Assembly: GCF_008386315.1 (NCBI RefSeq) | Contig: NZ_CP043808.1 | Location: 310,001 to 374,000, forward strand | Reading direction: 5' to 3' | From: Serinicoccus marinus DSM 15273 | GTDB taxonomy: Bacteria > Actinomycetota > Actinomycetes > Actinomycetales > Dermatophilaceae | Length of the DNA stretch: 64,000 bases | Shown here: positions 46,762-56,223 of the stretch, one piece after another | How the letters are laid out: each line of letters opens with the position of its first letter | How positions within the stretch are numbered: the first letter of the stretch is position 1 | Notes under the pieces: model-generated | The model's input: the letters and a program-made list of their open reading frames with translations, nothing else | Databases searched by the model: none | What the model was told of the DNA's origin: nothing | Program-made: the position numbers and the translations under genes

Positions 46762-47382
46762 GTGTATGAAGGCGTGGTCCAGGACCTGATCGACGAGCTC
46801 GGCCGGCTGCCCGGCGTCGGTCCCAAGGGTGCTCAGCGCATCGCCTTCCACCTGCTGGCGGCCGACCCGGAGGACATCACCCGGCTCGCCGAGGCGCTGC
46901 TGCAGATCCGGGAGAAGGTCCGCTTCTGCGAGATCTGCGGCAACGTCGCCGAGGCGCAACGGTGCCGCATCTGCCTGGACGACCGGCGTGACCCGAGCAT
47001 GATCTGCGTCGTGGAGCAGAGCCAGGACGTCGCGGCGATCGAGCGGACCCGCGAGTTCCGGGGCCGCTACCACGTGCTCGGCGGGGCCATCAACCCGATC
47101 GGCGGGGTCGGGCCGGAGGACCTGCGCGTCCGTGAGCTGGTCGCGCGCCTGGCCGACGGCGAGGTCGCCGAGGTCATCATCGCCACCGACCCCAACCTCG
47201 AGGGGGAGGCCACGGCCACCTACATCGCCCGGCTGCTCAAGCCCTACGAGGGGGTGCGGGTCAGCCGGCTCGCCTCCGGGCTGCCGGTGGGCGGCGACCT
47301 GGAGTATGCCGACGAGGTCACCCTCGGCCGCGCCTTCGAGGGCCGCCGGATGATCTCCGCGCCCACCTCGACCGCGGGCTGA
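46762..47382 (+). CDS. recR: recombination mediator protein RecR
   Basis: 206 aa, works with RecF/RecO to load RecA on gapped DNA. HhH near the start ([17 protein letters not shown]), four-Cys zinc finger CEICGN...CRICLD, Toprim domain [14 protein letters not shown] ... [20 protein letters not shown] 46762 gives the usual [13 protein letters not shown] start; TACAGT ends 8 nt before it, another leaderless pattern. Confidence 0.95.
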   Translation: MYEGVVQDLIDELGRLPGVGPKGAQRIAFHLLAADPEDITRLAEALLQIREKVRFCEICGNVAEAQRCRICLDDRRDPSMICVVEQSQDVAAIERTREFRGRYHVLGGAINPIGGVGPEDLRVRELVARLADGEVAEVIIATDPNLEGEATATYIARLLKPYEGVRVSRLASGLPVGGDLEYADEVTLGRAFEGRRMISAPTSTAG

Positions 47383-47475
47383 GCCCGCACTGCCGCCGGG
47401 CCTGCGCACGGGGCGGGACAGATCGAGTGGAGTCTGGTCCGGAGGTCGGCGGTCATCTACCCCTAGGGTGGGTGC

Positions 47476-48039
47476 ATGGTCGACGAGGACTGGACGCAGC
47501 CGGCGCGGGACATGCACGCCGAGGTGGAGGCCTACTTCACCAGCCTGGAGACGGTCGCCTCCGGCGACGAGGCCGGGACGGTGCTGCCGTTGCTGCTGCT
47601 CAGCGTGGGACAGCTTTGCTCCGCCGGCGCCCGACTGGGTGCCCTGGTCGACGTGGTGCCGCGCGAACGCTTCGAGCCGGACGCGGGCCCGGACGCCGAC
47701 CTGGAGCGCATCCGGGAGCAGCTGCACGACCTGCTGGGCGGGCTGGACGACTACTGCGACCTGGAGGACCCGGTGCTCACCGGCGAGGTCACCCGTGGGT
47801 CGCTGACCGACGACCTGGTCGCCGTGGCGGCGGACCTTGCGCACGGGCGTGAGCACTTCGTGGCGGGCCGACCCACCGAGGCGATGTGGTGGTGGCAGTT
47901 CAGCTACCTGTCCTCCTGGGGGGAGCGGGCGGCGTCCGCGCTGCGGGTCCTGCACACGCTGCTCGCGCACGTGCGCCTGGACGCGGACGACGAGCAGGTC
48001 ATGGAGGCCGAGCTCGCGGCGCTGCACGGCGGCGCCTGA
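47476..48039 (+). CDS. DUF5063 family protein
   Basis: 187 aa, acidic and helical, starting DEDWTQPARDMHAEVEAYF. The block WWWQFSYLSSWGERAASALRVLH is characteristic of the small actinobacterial family often found directly after recR. No enzyme motif. TAGGGT (47464-47469) ends 6 nt before ATG 47476, so it has its own promoter. Converges on the Mrp operon. Confidence 0.78.
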   Translation: MVDEDWTQPARDMHAEVEAYFTSLETVASGDEAGTVLPLLLLSVGQLCSAGARLGALVDVVPRERFEPDAGPDADLERIREQLHDLLGGLDDYCDLEDPVLTGEVTRGSLTDDLVAVAADLAHGREHFVAGRPTEAMWWWQFSYLSSWGERAASALRVLHTLLAHVRLDADDEQVMEAELAALHGGA

Positions 48040-48093
48040 GCAACCACGGACGACGCTCGGCCGGGACGTGGGCCGAGCCAGCGGTGCGCGCCC

Positions 48094-48444
48094 TCAGGCG
48101 AGGTCGTTGGGCTCGGTCGGGGTCGAGCGCGCGGGGTCGAGCGGGGCGCCCGAGCGGTAGGCGGCGCGGCCGAGCGCGTTGGAGGCCACCGAGCTCATGA
48201 TGATGAAGCCGGCGATCGCCACCAGGAGCTTGATCAGGTCGACGACGTCGAAGCCGTGGGTCCAGACGTGGTGGACGTAGACGCCGGTCACCATCCACGG
48301 GATGCCCATGCCGGTCGCGCCGGAGAGCACGTTGATCCGGGACAGCCCGTCGCGGGCCCGCAGCATCGCCAGCGCGCTGGTCAGCACGAAGAGCGCGCCG
48401 CCGATGCACAGCACGCCGACGACCACGAGCAGGACGACGTTCAT
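48094..48444 (-). CDS. mrpG: Mrp-type Na+/H+ antiporter subunit G
   Basis: 116 aa with three membrane segments: residues 1-28, about 47-62 and 68-90 (LVAIAGFIIMSSVASNALGRAAY, typical of MrpG/MnhG/PhaG). Last gene of the reverse-strand operon; overlaps mrpF by 4 nt. Works only as part of the multi-subunit complex that exports Na+ for H+. Confidence 0.88.
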   Translation of the reverse strand: MNVVLLVVVGVLCIGGALFVLTSALAMLRARDGLSRINVLSGATGMGIPWMVTGVYVHHVWTHGFDVVDLIKLLVAIAGFIIMSSVASNALGRAAYRSGAPLDPARSTPTEPNDLA

Positions 48445-48701
48445 CGCTGCCCCCTGGTGAGGATGCGGGCCAGGGAGACGGTCGCGAGGATGCCGACCAG
48501 TGCCGACAACGAGGCGACGTCGAGCAGGACGACCGACCCCGAGGCCATGCCGATCATGAGGAAAATGCCGACCGCGCAGAAGTAGACCAGGTCGCTGACC
48601 GCCGCGACCGAGGCGTCGTCGCGGGCGGTCATGACCCGGACCAGCCCCAGCACCGCGGCGAGCAGCAGGATGCCGACGGTCGTCCAGACGATGAGGCTCA
48701 C
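48441..48701 (-). CDS. mrpF: Mrp-type Na+/H+ antiporter subunit F
   Basis: 86 aa, three hydrophobic segments, with the MrpF-like middle LVYFCAVGIFLMIGMASGSVVLLDVASLSALVGILATVSLAR. 4-nt overlaps with mrpE and mrpG. Confidence 0.88.
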   Translation of the reverse strand: MSLIVWTTVGILLLAAVLGLVRVMTARDDASVAAVSDLVYFCAVGIFLMIGMASGSVVLLDVASLSALVGILATVSLARILTRGQR

Positions 48702-49078
48702 GAGGGCTCCACCTCCATCGTGCGCTCGCTGCGGCGGGGCCCTCGAGTCATGGTCAGCAGCCGACGCTCCATGTCGCGCAGCTCGGTGACGACCTCCTCG
48801 CGGTCGGTGCCGTAGAGCGCCTGCACGTAGAGCGTCGGCGGGGAGTCTCCCGTCCGGGGGGCGATGCCGACGGTGATGGTCCCCGGCGTGATGGTGATGG
48901 AGGAGGCCATGGTGCTGATCTCCAGGTCGGTCTCGCAGTGCAGCGGCAGCGCGACGATGGCCGGGGACATGCGCAGCCCCGGCGTCACCACGTCGACGCC
49001 GATCCGCAGCGCGCCGCGGATCACCTCGGACGCGAGCCAGCCGCCGTAGACGACGACCCGTAGCGGGTTGACGATCAT
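48698..49078 (-). CDS. mrpE: Mrp-type Na+/H+ antiporter subunit E
   Basis: 126 aa. Starts MIVNPLRVVVYGGWLASEVIRGALRI; the conserved TMASSITITPGTITVGI block is the MrpE/MnhE signature. ATG 49078 overlaps the mrpD stop by 4 nt. The small subunit has only one or two short membrane segments and a cytoplasmic tail. Confidence 0.9.
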   Translation of the reverse strand: MIVNPLRVVVYGGWLASEVIRGALRIGVDVVTPGLRMSPAIVALPLHCETDLEISTMASSITITPGTITVGIAPRTGDSPPTLYVQALYGTDREEVVTELRDMERRLLTMTRGPRRSERTMEVEPS

Positions 49079-50594
49079 CCGAGCACCGCCTCGACGTAGG
49101 GGGCGAGGTCCACCAGGCCGGTCGCGGCCCGCGTCGTGATCTCCATCAGCGGCCCGGCGAGGACGAACATCGCCAGCTGGGTCACCACGAGCACGGCCAT
49201 CGGCGCCATGAGCCGGGGAGTGACCCGCACGTCGTCGGTGAGCTTCGTCTTCGGGCCGCGCCCCGTCTCGGGGGAGTCGGGGAGGTAGTCCTCCATGTCC
49301 GGGCCCCAGAAGACGCCGACCCACAACCGCTGCATCGCCACGAGGGATCCCAGCGCCCCGATGCAGATCAGCGTGACGAAGACCGCCTGCCAGGCGCCGC
49401 CGGCCTGCGCCGACGCCTGCACCAGGACGACCTTGGCGAAGAAGCCCGCGCTGGGCGGCAGTCCGACGATCGACATGAGCGCGAGGGCATACCCGATCGT
49501 GAGCATGCGGTCTCGCCGGATGATCCCGGACAGCCGCTCGTAGCGCCCCGAGCCGTAGACCTGCTCGATCGCCCCGGCACCGAGGATCAGCGCCCCCATG
49601 GTCACGATGCTGTGGACCGTGTAGAAGATGCCGGCGCCGAGTGAGAACTGCGTGAAGAGGAGCAGACCCAGCAGTGCGTGCCCGGTGCTGGATACCAGCT
49701 GCCAGGACAGCGCCCGCCGCATGACCCGCTCGCCCAAGGTGCTGTAGGACGCGACGACGATCGAGAGGCCGACGAGGACGGCCAGGACCAGCGCCCACGG
49801 CGGCCGCCCCTCGTAGAGCGTGGAGGTGATCCGGAACAGCGCGTAGAGCGCGACCTTGGTGTGCAGCGTCGAGAAGAGCCCCATGACCGCGGCCGAGGTG
49901 GCGGGGTAGCTGCGCGGCAACCAGGTGTGCATCGGCACGAGCGCGGCCTTGATCGCCAGCGCGAGCAGCACCACCCCCGAGCTCAGCGCGGTGCGCGGGT
50001 CGGTGCCGGCGCCCACGAGCAGCGCGAGGTTGACGGTCTCGGCGGTGGCGTAGACCAGGCCGACCCCGATGAGCAGGATCGTGCTGGTCAGCAGGTTGAC
50101 GACGACGAAGGTCCGGCCCACCCCGAGCCGCCGCCACGTGCCGGTGATCGCGATCAGCGCGTAGCTCGGCAGCAGCATGACCTCGACGAAGACGAAGAGG
50201 TTGAACAGGTCGCCGGTGAGGAAGGCGCCGTTGACGCCACCGAGCAGCATCAGCACCAGCGGCGTGAGCAGCCGGTAGCGGTCCTCGCGGGTGATGACCA
50301 TGAAGACGAGGCACATGAGCACGGTGAACGAGGTCACCAGGATCATGAGCGCGCTGAAGGTGTCCGAGACGAAGGGGATCGCCACCCCGGGCACGAAGGC
50401 GCCGACGTTCTCGGCCAGCACCGGGGTGTCCCCGTGCTGGCCGAGAGCAGGTCGAGCCCGGCCAGCCCGGTGAGCACGGGTATGCCCAGCAGCCAGGCAC
50501 GCTGCCAGACCGGGTTGCGCCAGAGCACGGTGGCCGCGGCCGCCGCGATCGGGATCGCGGCGAGCAGCGGCAGGAGGGCGGCGGTCATGATCAT
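49075..50594 (-). pseudogene. mrpD: Mrp-type Na+/H+ antiporter subunit D, frameshifted once
   Basis: Proton-pumping subunit related to complex I ND2/ND4, about 506 aa if repaired. Begins IMTAALLPLLAAIPIAAAA; breaks near 50435 where SAQHGDTPVLAENVG needs one extra C; then continues to GDLFNLFVFVEVMLLPSYAL, AIKAALVPMHTWLPRSYPATS and GLPPSAGFFAKVVLVQA. Key Lys and Glu in the transmembrane core are retained. ATG 50594 overlaps the mrpC stop. Sequencing error likely. Confidence 0.88.
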
Positions 50595-50924
50595 CGGCGG
50601 CGCGCCTCCCCGGTCTCCGGCATCCGCTTGGTGTCGTCGTTGTGCCCGATGACGGCCATGGCGAGCATGAGCACGGTGACGGCGAGCGCGATGACGATGG
50701 CGGTCAGCACGAAGGCCTGCGGCAACGGGTCACCGGCGTCCTCGACGCCGGCGCGGCCGGGCAGCGGCTCCCCCCGCCAGGCGGTGACACCGGCGGACAG
50801 GATGAGCAGGTTGGCGGCGTGGCGCCAGCAGCGACAGGCCGAAGATGAATCCGTACCATGCGCGCTGCAGCATGAGGTAGATCGCGCCGGCGGTGAGGAT
50901 GCCGATCGTGATGGGCAGGATCAC
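50591..50924 (-). pseudogene. mrpC: Mrp-type Na+/H+ antiporter subunit C, frameshifted once
   Basis: NuoK-like subunit, about 110 aa if repaired. Starts MILPITIGILTAGAIYLMLQRA in one frame; near 50823 the frame changes and HAANLLILSAGVTAWRGEPLP ... DPLPQAFVLTAIVIALAVTVL follows, the MrpC core. One extra base is present at the break. ATG 50924 overlaps the mrpA stop by 4 nt. Confidence 0.85.
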
Positions 50925-53908
50925 GGGCGATCACCTCCCCTGCGCGGCGGCAGGTCCTGCTGCAGGTACCTCGAGGCGCGGTTGGGTATGCCCAGGCGCG
51001 TCTCGGCATACCGCTCGCCGCGGGAGGTGTCCATCGGCCCGCTGATCTCGCCCTCCACCGACTCGTCGGCGCGCTCGCGAGTGCCCTCGCGGCCGCCGGT
51101 CGCGCCGAGCAGGTTGAAGGCCTCCATGACCAGGCCGAGCACCGCGAGGTAGACGCCGAGGTCGAAGGCCATCGGCGAGATGAGCTTGTAGCTGCCGATG
51201 TAGGTGTGCAGCGGCTCGAGGAAGGACACGTGCCCGACCAGCCCGAGCAGCCCGGTCGCCACCGCGATGAGCACGCCGATCGCCACGAGGCGCAGCGGGA
51301 GCCGCGGCGGGCCGATCATCCGGTCGCGGGAGGTGGAGAGGTAGATCAGCGCGACGATCGAGGAGCCGACCAGGGCGGCGATGAAGCCGCCGCCGGGGGC
51401 GTTGTGCCCGCGCAGGAAGAGGATCGCCGAGATGATCGCCAGCAGCGGGGCGGTGACGCGCACGAGCAGCTGCAGGGGCACCGCGTTGCCCCAGGCCTCG
51501 GTGACGGCGCGGTAGGCCGTCGAGCCGCGCTCGCGCAGCGGCACCTCCGGCAGCGGCACGTGGTTGCGGTCGGCCTCCGGGGGCGGGTCGAGGTACTTGT
51601 CGCGGACGGTGGAGACGATCGCGACCATGGCGACCGCGGCCATCCCCAGGACGGTGAGCTCGCCGAAGGTGTCCAGCGCCCGGAACTCCACGAGGATGGT
51701 GTTGACGACGTTGTCGCCGCCGGTCTCGACCGGGCCCTCCTCCAGGTAGTAGAGGGCGATGTCGCTGCGGTCCCGGCGCCCGGTGAGCGCCCAGGTGGCC
51801 ACGCCGGCCGAGAGCCCCCCGATCGCGGCGAGCAGCAGCGCCATCTTGTTGCCCCAGCGCGGCCCGCGGCCGAAGGTCTGCGGGAGCCGCTGCAGCACGA
51901 GCATGATCATGAGGACCGTGAGGGCCTCGACGAGCAGCTGGGTCATGCCGACGTCGGGCGCGCCGAGCGCGAAGATCTGCACCGTCACCGCGACGCCGAC
52001 GGTGGACAGCGCCACCACGGCGGCCAGCCGGGAGTTGGCGCGGCACAGGACGCCGACGGCCAGGGCGATGATCACGAGCACGACGACGTCCACCGGGCTC
52101 ACCAGGCCCTCCTGGACCGGCAGGAGGTGGTCGCCGGAGACGAGCACCGTCACCCCGCCAAGGACCAGCGCGCCGAGCGCGATGAACTGGACCGCCACGT
52201 GCCGGGTCGGGTTGTCCGCCCGCACCAGCATCGCCAGCGACTGCCCGACGTCCGCGGCCGTGTCGTTGATGACCTTGATGACGTCGGCGCCGTCGAAGGA
52301 GAAGGTGTCGTGCTCCCGGGCCGGGAAGAAGAAGCGGCGCCGCAGGATGATGAGGACGCCGACGGCGATGATCGCCAGCGTGGTGAAGAGCTCCAGGTTG
52401 AGCCCGTGCCAGAGCGCGAGGTGCGGGTGCGGCTCCTCGGCGCCGGCGGGCAGCATCGCGGCGGTCGCGCGGCCGACCGGGGTGTCGAGGATGCCCACGA
52501 CGAAGGCGAGCGGCAGGCCCACGACGATCGGGATGGCGGCGAAGGTGCCCAGCGCCCAGGGGGTCGTGTGCAGCGGCCGGTCCTCGGGCCACTTGGCCGC
52601 GCCACGGCCGTCGTAGAAGCCGTTGAAGACGATCTTGGCGCAGTAGGCGAAGGTCAGCACCGCGGTCAGGGCGACGCCCAGGAAGGCGGCCCACGAGGCC
52701 ACGGTGCCGAAGGGGGAGTCCAGCATCGCGGTGAGGATGCTCTCCTTGGAGACGAAGCCGAGCATCGGCGGCACCCCGGCCATCGACGCGCACCCGAGCA
52801 CGGTGACCCAGAAGGCGACCGGCATGGCGGAGGAGAGCACCGGCATCCGCCGCACGTCGCGGGTGCCGGCCGCGTGGTCCACGACCCCGACCATCATGAA
52901 CAGCCCGGACTTGAAGAGCGCGTGCGCGATGACGTGCAGGATCGCGGCGGCGAGGGCGTACTCCGTGCCGATGCCGATGGTGGCCACGATGAGACCCAGC
53001 TGGCTGACCGTGGAGTAGGCCATGAGCTTCTTGAGGTCGGTCTTTTGCAGCGCGAACCAGCCGCCGATGGCGCAGGTCACCAGGCCGGTGACGACGAGCA
53101 GGACGTTCCACACCAGCACGTCGTGGAAGGCCGGGGAGAAGCGCATGAGCAGGAAGATCCCGGCCTTGACGACCGCGGCGGCGTGCAGGTAGGCGCTGAC
53201 CGGGGTCGCGGCGGCCATGGCGTCAGGCAGCCACACGTGGAAGGGGAACTGCGCCGACTTGGTGAAGGCCGCGAGGATGACCAGGAGCGCCACGGTCGCG
53301 GTGAAGCCGGGGCTGGTGTCCCACACCTCGTGCGCCAGCGCCTCGGACAGCGTGGTCGTGCCGGTGCGCACAATGATCGCGGTCACCGCGGAGAGCAGCC
53401 CCAGCCCGCCCAGGAACGTGATGAGCAGGGTGCGCATCGAGGCCGCCTCACCGGCATACCCCGAGCGCGCGATGAGGAAGAAGCTGGCGAGGCTGGTGAG
53501 CTCCCAGCACAGGAACAGCAGGATCAGGTCGTCCGCCAGCACCAGCCCGACCATGGAGACGGTGAACATCGCCATGTAGAAGTAGAAGGTGAGGTTGCGC
53601 CCCGGCTTGAGGTATGCCGTGGAGTAGGCCAGCACGATCGCACCGATGACCAGCGCGATGAAGGTGAAGACGGTGCCCAGTCCGTCCGCGCGCAGCGAGA
53701 GCTCGAGGCCGAGGGTGGGCACCCACGGCATCGACCACGCCACGGTGCCGTGGTGCATGACCTCTGTGGCGGCGGGCCAGTATGCCCCGGCGGCAGCGAG
53801 GTAGAGGGCGGCGATCGGCCACCCGGCGTGCCGACCCAGGAGGCGGGTGAGCGGGAAGGTCGCGACGACGGTCACCGCGGAGATGACCAACGTCCAGAGC
53901 AGGCTCAT
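50921..53908 (-). CDS. mrpA: Mrp-type Na+/H+ antiporter fused subunits A and B
   Basis: 995 aa. The first two thirds are the NuoL-like MrpA (CWELTSLASFFLIAR, KSAQFPFHVWLPDAMAAATPVSAYLHAA, LKKLMAYSTVSQLGLI, ALFKSGLFMMVG). Past about residue 800 comes MrpB (NAVPLQLLVRVTAPLLAII, FLRGHNAPGGGFIAALVGSS), fused as in many actinobacteria and other MrpAB types. I chose ATG 53908 (SLLWTLVISAVTVVATFPL) over upstream starts because the extra 35 residues look non-native. First gene of the operon; no frameshift. Role: Na+ and pH homeostasis. Confidence 0.9.
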   Translation of the reverse strand: MSLLWTLVISAVTVVATFPLTRLLGRHAGWPIAALYLAAAGAYWPAATEVMHHGTVAWSMPWVPTLGLELSLRADGLGTVFTFIALVIGAIVLAYSTAYLKPGRNLTFYFYMAMFTVSMVGLVLADDLILLFLCWELTSLASFFLIARSGYAGEAASMRTLLITFLGGLGLLSAVTAIIVRTGTTTLSEALAHEVWDTSPGFTATVALLVILAAFTKSAQFPFHVWLPDAMAAATPVSAYLHAAAVVKAGIFLLMRFSPAFHDVLVWNVLLVVTGLVTCAIGGWFALQKTDLKKLMAYSTVSQLGLIVATIGIGTEYALAAAILHVIAHALFKSGLFMMVGVVDHAAGTRDVRRMPVLSSAMPVAFWVTVLGCASMAGVPPMLGFVSKESILTAMLDSPFGTVASWAAFLGVALTAVLTFAYCAKIVFNGFYDGRGAAKWPEDRPLHTTPWALGTFAAIPIVVGLPLAFVVGILDTPVGRATAAMLPAGAEEPHPHLALWHGLNLELFTTLAIIAVGVLIILRRRFFFPAREHDTFSFDGADVIKVINDTAADVGQSLAMLVRADNPTRHVAVQFIALGALVLGGVTVLVSGDHLLPVQEGLVSPVDVVVLVIIALAVGVLCRANSRLAAVVALSTVGVAVTVQIFALGAPDVGMTQLLVEALTVLMIMLVLQRLPQTFGRGPRWGNKMALLLAAIGGLSAGVATWALTGRRDRSDIALYYLEEGPVETGGDNVVNTILVEFRALDTFGELTVLGMAAVAMVAIVSTVRDKYLDPPPEADRNHVPLPEVPLRERGSTAYRAVTEAWGNAVPLQLLVRVTAPLLAIISAILFLRGHNAPGGGFIAALVGSSIVALIYLSTSRDRMIGPPRLPLRLVAIGVLIAVATGLLGLVGHVSFLEPLHTYIGSYKLISPMAFDLGVYLAVLGLVMEAFNLLGATGGREGTRERADESVEGEISGPMDTSRGERYAETRLGIPNRASRYLQQDLPPRRGGDRP

Positions 53909-54018
53909 CGCCGACCCGCCCTGGACAGGCCGGTGCCAACGAGGCATCGGTCGACCGGGCGGATCATGGGAGCAATCTACCAACCCCTCGGAGGGTCGCG
54001 GGAGAGCAGGCACGAGAA

Positions 54019-54057
54019 AGACCGACCCCGACCGGGTGGTCCGGTCTGGGTCGGTCT
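54019..54057 (-). terminator. hairpin terminator, ancestral end of tRNA-Pro
   Basis: AGACCGACCC (54019-54028) pairs with GGGTCGGTCT (54048-54057), with an inner GACCGG/CCGGTC stem. On the reverse strand it is followed by TTTCT. It abuts the attL repeat, so before the island inserted it would have ended tRNA-Pro transcription. Confidence 0.6.
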
Positions 54058-54061
54058 CTGC

Positions 54062-54084
54062 TGGTCGGGGTGACAGGATTTGAA
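54062..54084. repeat. attL: 23-bp copy of the tRNA-Pro 3' end
   Basis: Identical to 60255-60277, including the encoded CCA and the acceptor and T-arm of the tRNA read on the reverse strand. Marks the left element boundary, 155 bp from the integrase start. Confidence 0.88.
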
Positions 54085-54202
54085 ATAGACACTAGGGCAT
54101 TTTGGGGCGCTGGTGCCGATCAGCAGATATGCTGTCTGACCTGCACAAAGGGCACACTGTTACTCAGGACGCGGGTGGTCACGAGAGGGCAGGAGATGTC
54201 AC

Positions 54203-54226
54203 ATCTCCAGGCACGTTCATGGCACG
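54203..54226 (+). repeat. 24-bp direct repeat near attL (possible integrase arm site)
   Basis: ATCTCCAGGCACGTTCATGG and the next four bases match 60169-60192 at 23 of 24 positions. One copy lies near each end, in the same orientation, as arm-type integrase sites do. The role is inferred. Confidence 0.6.
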
Positions 54227-54238
54227 AAAGGCGGCGGT

Positions 54239-55398
54239 ATGGCACGCGAACGACGGTTCGGCTCGGTGCGCCGTCTGCCGTCGGGGAAGTGGCAGGCCCG
54301 CTACACGTGGGAGGCGCTGGAGCACAAGGCGCCGCGCACATTCGCGAGCAGGGACGCGGCGGAGGCCTGGCTGCGGATCAAGCGCACGGAGCTGGACACC
54401 GGGTGGATCCTGACTCGGGAGAGGCGACGCCGGTCGGTGAACTTCAACGAGTACGCGCGGGGGTGGCTGGAGGAACGGCAGGATCTCAAGCCGCGGACCA
54501 GGGTGCTCTACGCCGGCCGGCTCGACCGTCACCTCCTTCCCGCCTTCGGCCAGCTCACCGTGAACGCGATCACACCGACACGGTGCGGGAGTGGTGGCGC
54601 CGGATGGACCCGGACAAGGCCACGGCCCGTGCCCACGCCTACGCTCTGCTGCGCACGATCCTGGAGGCAGCCCGCAAGGACGACCCGCCCCTGATCGACG
54701 TCAACCCCTGTCGGCTGCGCGAGGCGGGCTCGCCGCCACGCCGCCGGCACCGCATCCAGCCTGCGACGCCGACGGAGCTGGCGACGATCGTGGAGAACAT
54801 GCCGCCCCAGCTGCGGGCCGCCGTGCTCCTGTCCGCCTGGGGTGGACTTCGTTGGGGTGAGGTGGCGGAGCTGCGTCGCAAGGACCTGTTCGGCAACGTC
54901 GTCCATGTGACCCGCGCCGTGGTGCGCCTGCCTGGTGAGGATCCCGAGACGGTGGCGGCGCGTCGTCGACCACGGTTCGTCGTGGGCGACCCCAAGAGCG
55001 AGGCCGGCACCCGCACCGTCACGCTGCCGTCGGCGATCATGCCCGCCATCCAGGCGCACCTAAACGCGATGGAGGACAAGCGACCGGACGCGCTGCTGTT
55101 CCACGCCAAGAGCAACGCAGCCCAGCACCTGGCCGTGTCCAACCTCAACAAGGCATGGCCCCCGCACGGGCAGCGGCCGGGCGTCCGGACCTGCGCTGGC
55201 ACGACCTGCGACACACGGGGGGCGGTGTTCGCGGCGCAGGCGGGAGCGACGCTGGCTGAGCTCATGGCTCGGCTCGGTCACTCGACGCACAAGGCGGCAC
55301 TGCGCTACCAGCACGCCGCGGCGGACCGGGACGCCAGGATCGCGGAGGCGCTGTCGGCGATGGTCGTGGCCGGATCCCCGCGTCGGGACGGACTGTGA
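54239..55398 (+). pseudogene. tyrosine recombinase/integrase, frameshifted
   Basis: About 386 aa if repaired. The N-terminal AP2-like DNA-binding start (RRFGSVRRLPSGKWQARYTW), then a SAM-like core domain. One base is missing near 54573 (NAITP to DTVREWWRRM). Catalytic residues: Arg in GGLRWGEVAEL, Lys region KSEAGTRTVTLP, His-x-x-Arg as RWHDLRHT in a shifted frame (about 55187-55214), His in LGHSTHKAAL and Tyr in RYQHAAAD. Breaks near 55160 and 55215 cancel each other. Homopolymer-linked, so either read errors or early decay. Would cut and join at the tRNA-Pro att site. Confidence 0.82.
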
Positions 55399-55479
55399 AC
55401 GTCGCTTGCCTCCCAAGGCTGGCTGGCGGAATGCGCCCCCTGCGGGGGTCTTGTCGAAGCCCTGCTCGAGGCCCCGTCG

Positions 55480-55810
55480 ATGGCGGAGGAGCAGCGTCAG
55501 CAGCTGTGGCTTCACCAGGCGACGCTCACCCACCTGCTCACCAGGCCGGAGGACGTGATGAGGCTGGCATGGGAGAACATCCGGCGCTGGAGCTCCATGC
55601 ATCCGGGCGGATGGCCGAACGGTCGAGTACCTCCGTCAGTGGGACAGCATCCTCACCCAGGGACTGGAGCAGACTGTCAGCACGATCCTCAGCACCAGCC
55701 CCCGGGCGCGCGAACTGCGCCAGAACTCCCCGTTCGCCGGCGGTCTGAACGAGACCGAACGGACCCAGGCGCTCCGGACCTTCCGTGAGAGGCGCGCGCC
55801 GGCGGCCTGA
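55480..55810 (+). pseudogene. small helical protein of a nucleotidyltransferase pair, frameshifted
   Basis: About 110 aa if one break near 55615 is repaired: LHQATLTHLLTRPEDVMRLAWENI, then YLRQWDSILTQGLEQTVSTI, then RARELRQNSPFAGGL. The RELRQNSPFAG ending is found in small actinobacterial proteins encoded directly before a DUF6036-type nucleotidyltransferase, probably as a toxin-antitoxin-like pair (recollection of gene neighbourhoods, not checked). ATG 55480; the stop overlaps the next fragment. Confidence 0.45.
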
Positions 55811-55923
55811 ACCGCCAGCAGCTGGCACGCCTGCTCAGGGCTGCCTGCGACGTCACTGGGGACCCGAAGATCCTGGTAATGGGCGCGCAGGCAGTCCTCG
55901 GCAAGAGGGGTGAGGACGAGTGA
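55807..55923 (+). pseudogene. N-terminal fragment of a DUF6036-like nucleotidyltransferase
   Basis: Only 38 codons: NRQQLARLLRAACDVTGDPKILVMGAQAVLGKRG, matching the start of nucleotidyltransferase-fold proteins of abortive-infection/TA type, then a stop. The start would be CTG overlapping the previous stop (CTGA where ATGA is expected). The catalytic part is gone. Confidence 0.45.
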
Positions 55924-55957
55924 CACGAACGGGTTGCTCGTGACACGGCATCCAAAC

Positions 55958-55966
55958 CGTATTACG
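55958..55966 (+). promoter_or_regulatory. probable TA promoter with CGTATTACG palindrome
   Basis: CGTA-T-TACG is a 9-bp palindrome covering a likely -10 (TATTAC), just upstream of the RHH antitoxin gene. This suits antitoxin autoregulation. Inferred. Confidence 0.35.
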
Positions 55967-55974
55967 ATTTGTCG

Positions 55975-56223
55975 GTGGAGAAGATCAAGGGAGTGCCCGT
56001 CACCGACGAGATGATCCAGGAGTGGGCCGACGAGGCTGAGCAGGGCTACGACGTCGAACAACTTCGCAAGCGGGGCCGCAAGCCGATGGGCGACGGACCC
56101 GCTCGGGTGGTGCCCGTCCGCCTCGACGACACTCTGCTCAGCGCGCTAGACGAGCGCGCGGAGCGAGATCACACCACCCGCTCTGAGCTGATCCGTGCTG
56201 CTCTTCGTGCCTACGTCGCGTGA
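55975..56223 (+). CDS. ribbon-helix-helix (CopG-type) antitoxin
   Basis: About 82 aa from GTG 55975; TTG 55969 is the alternative. C-terminal ribbon-helix-helix: VVPVRLDDTLLSALDERAERDHTTRSELIRAALRAYV. Acidic N-terminus that could wrap the toxin. Overlaps the next gene (GTGA), the common TA layout, with the antitoxin first. DNA-binding strand and helices look intact. Likely represses its own operon. Confidence 0.75.
   Translation: MEKIKGVPVTDEMIQEWADEAEQGYDVEQLRKRGRKPMGDGPARVVPVRLDDTLLSALDERAERDHTTRSELIRAALRAYVA

Noticed and set aside
51206-54073. A 955-aa open frame opposite mrpA, and similar long frames opposite pstS (2396-3631), the CP-ATP-grasp gene (22631-24259) and helD (41228-43567).
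   Set aside because: Low-complexity Arg/Gly/Asp/His-rich translations without motifs, exactly opposite well-conserved genes; expected in very GC-rich DNA.
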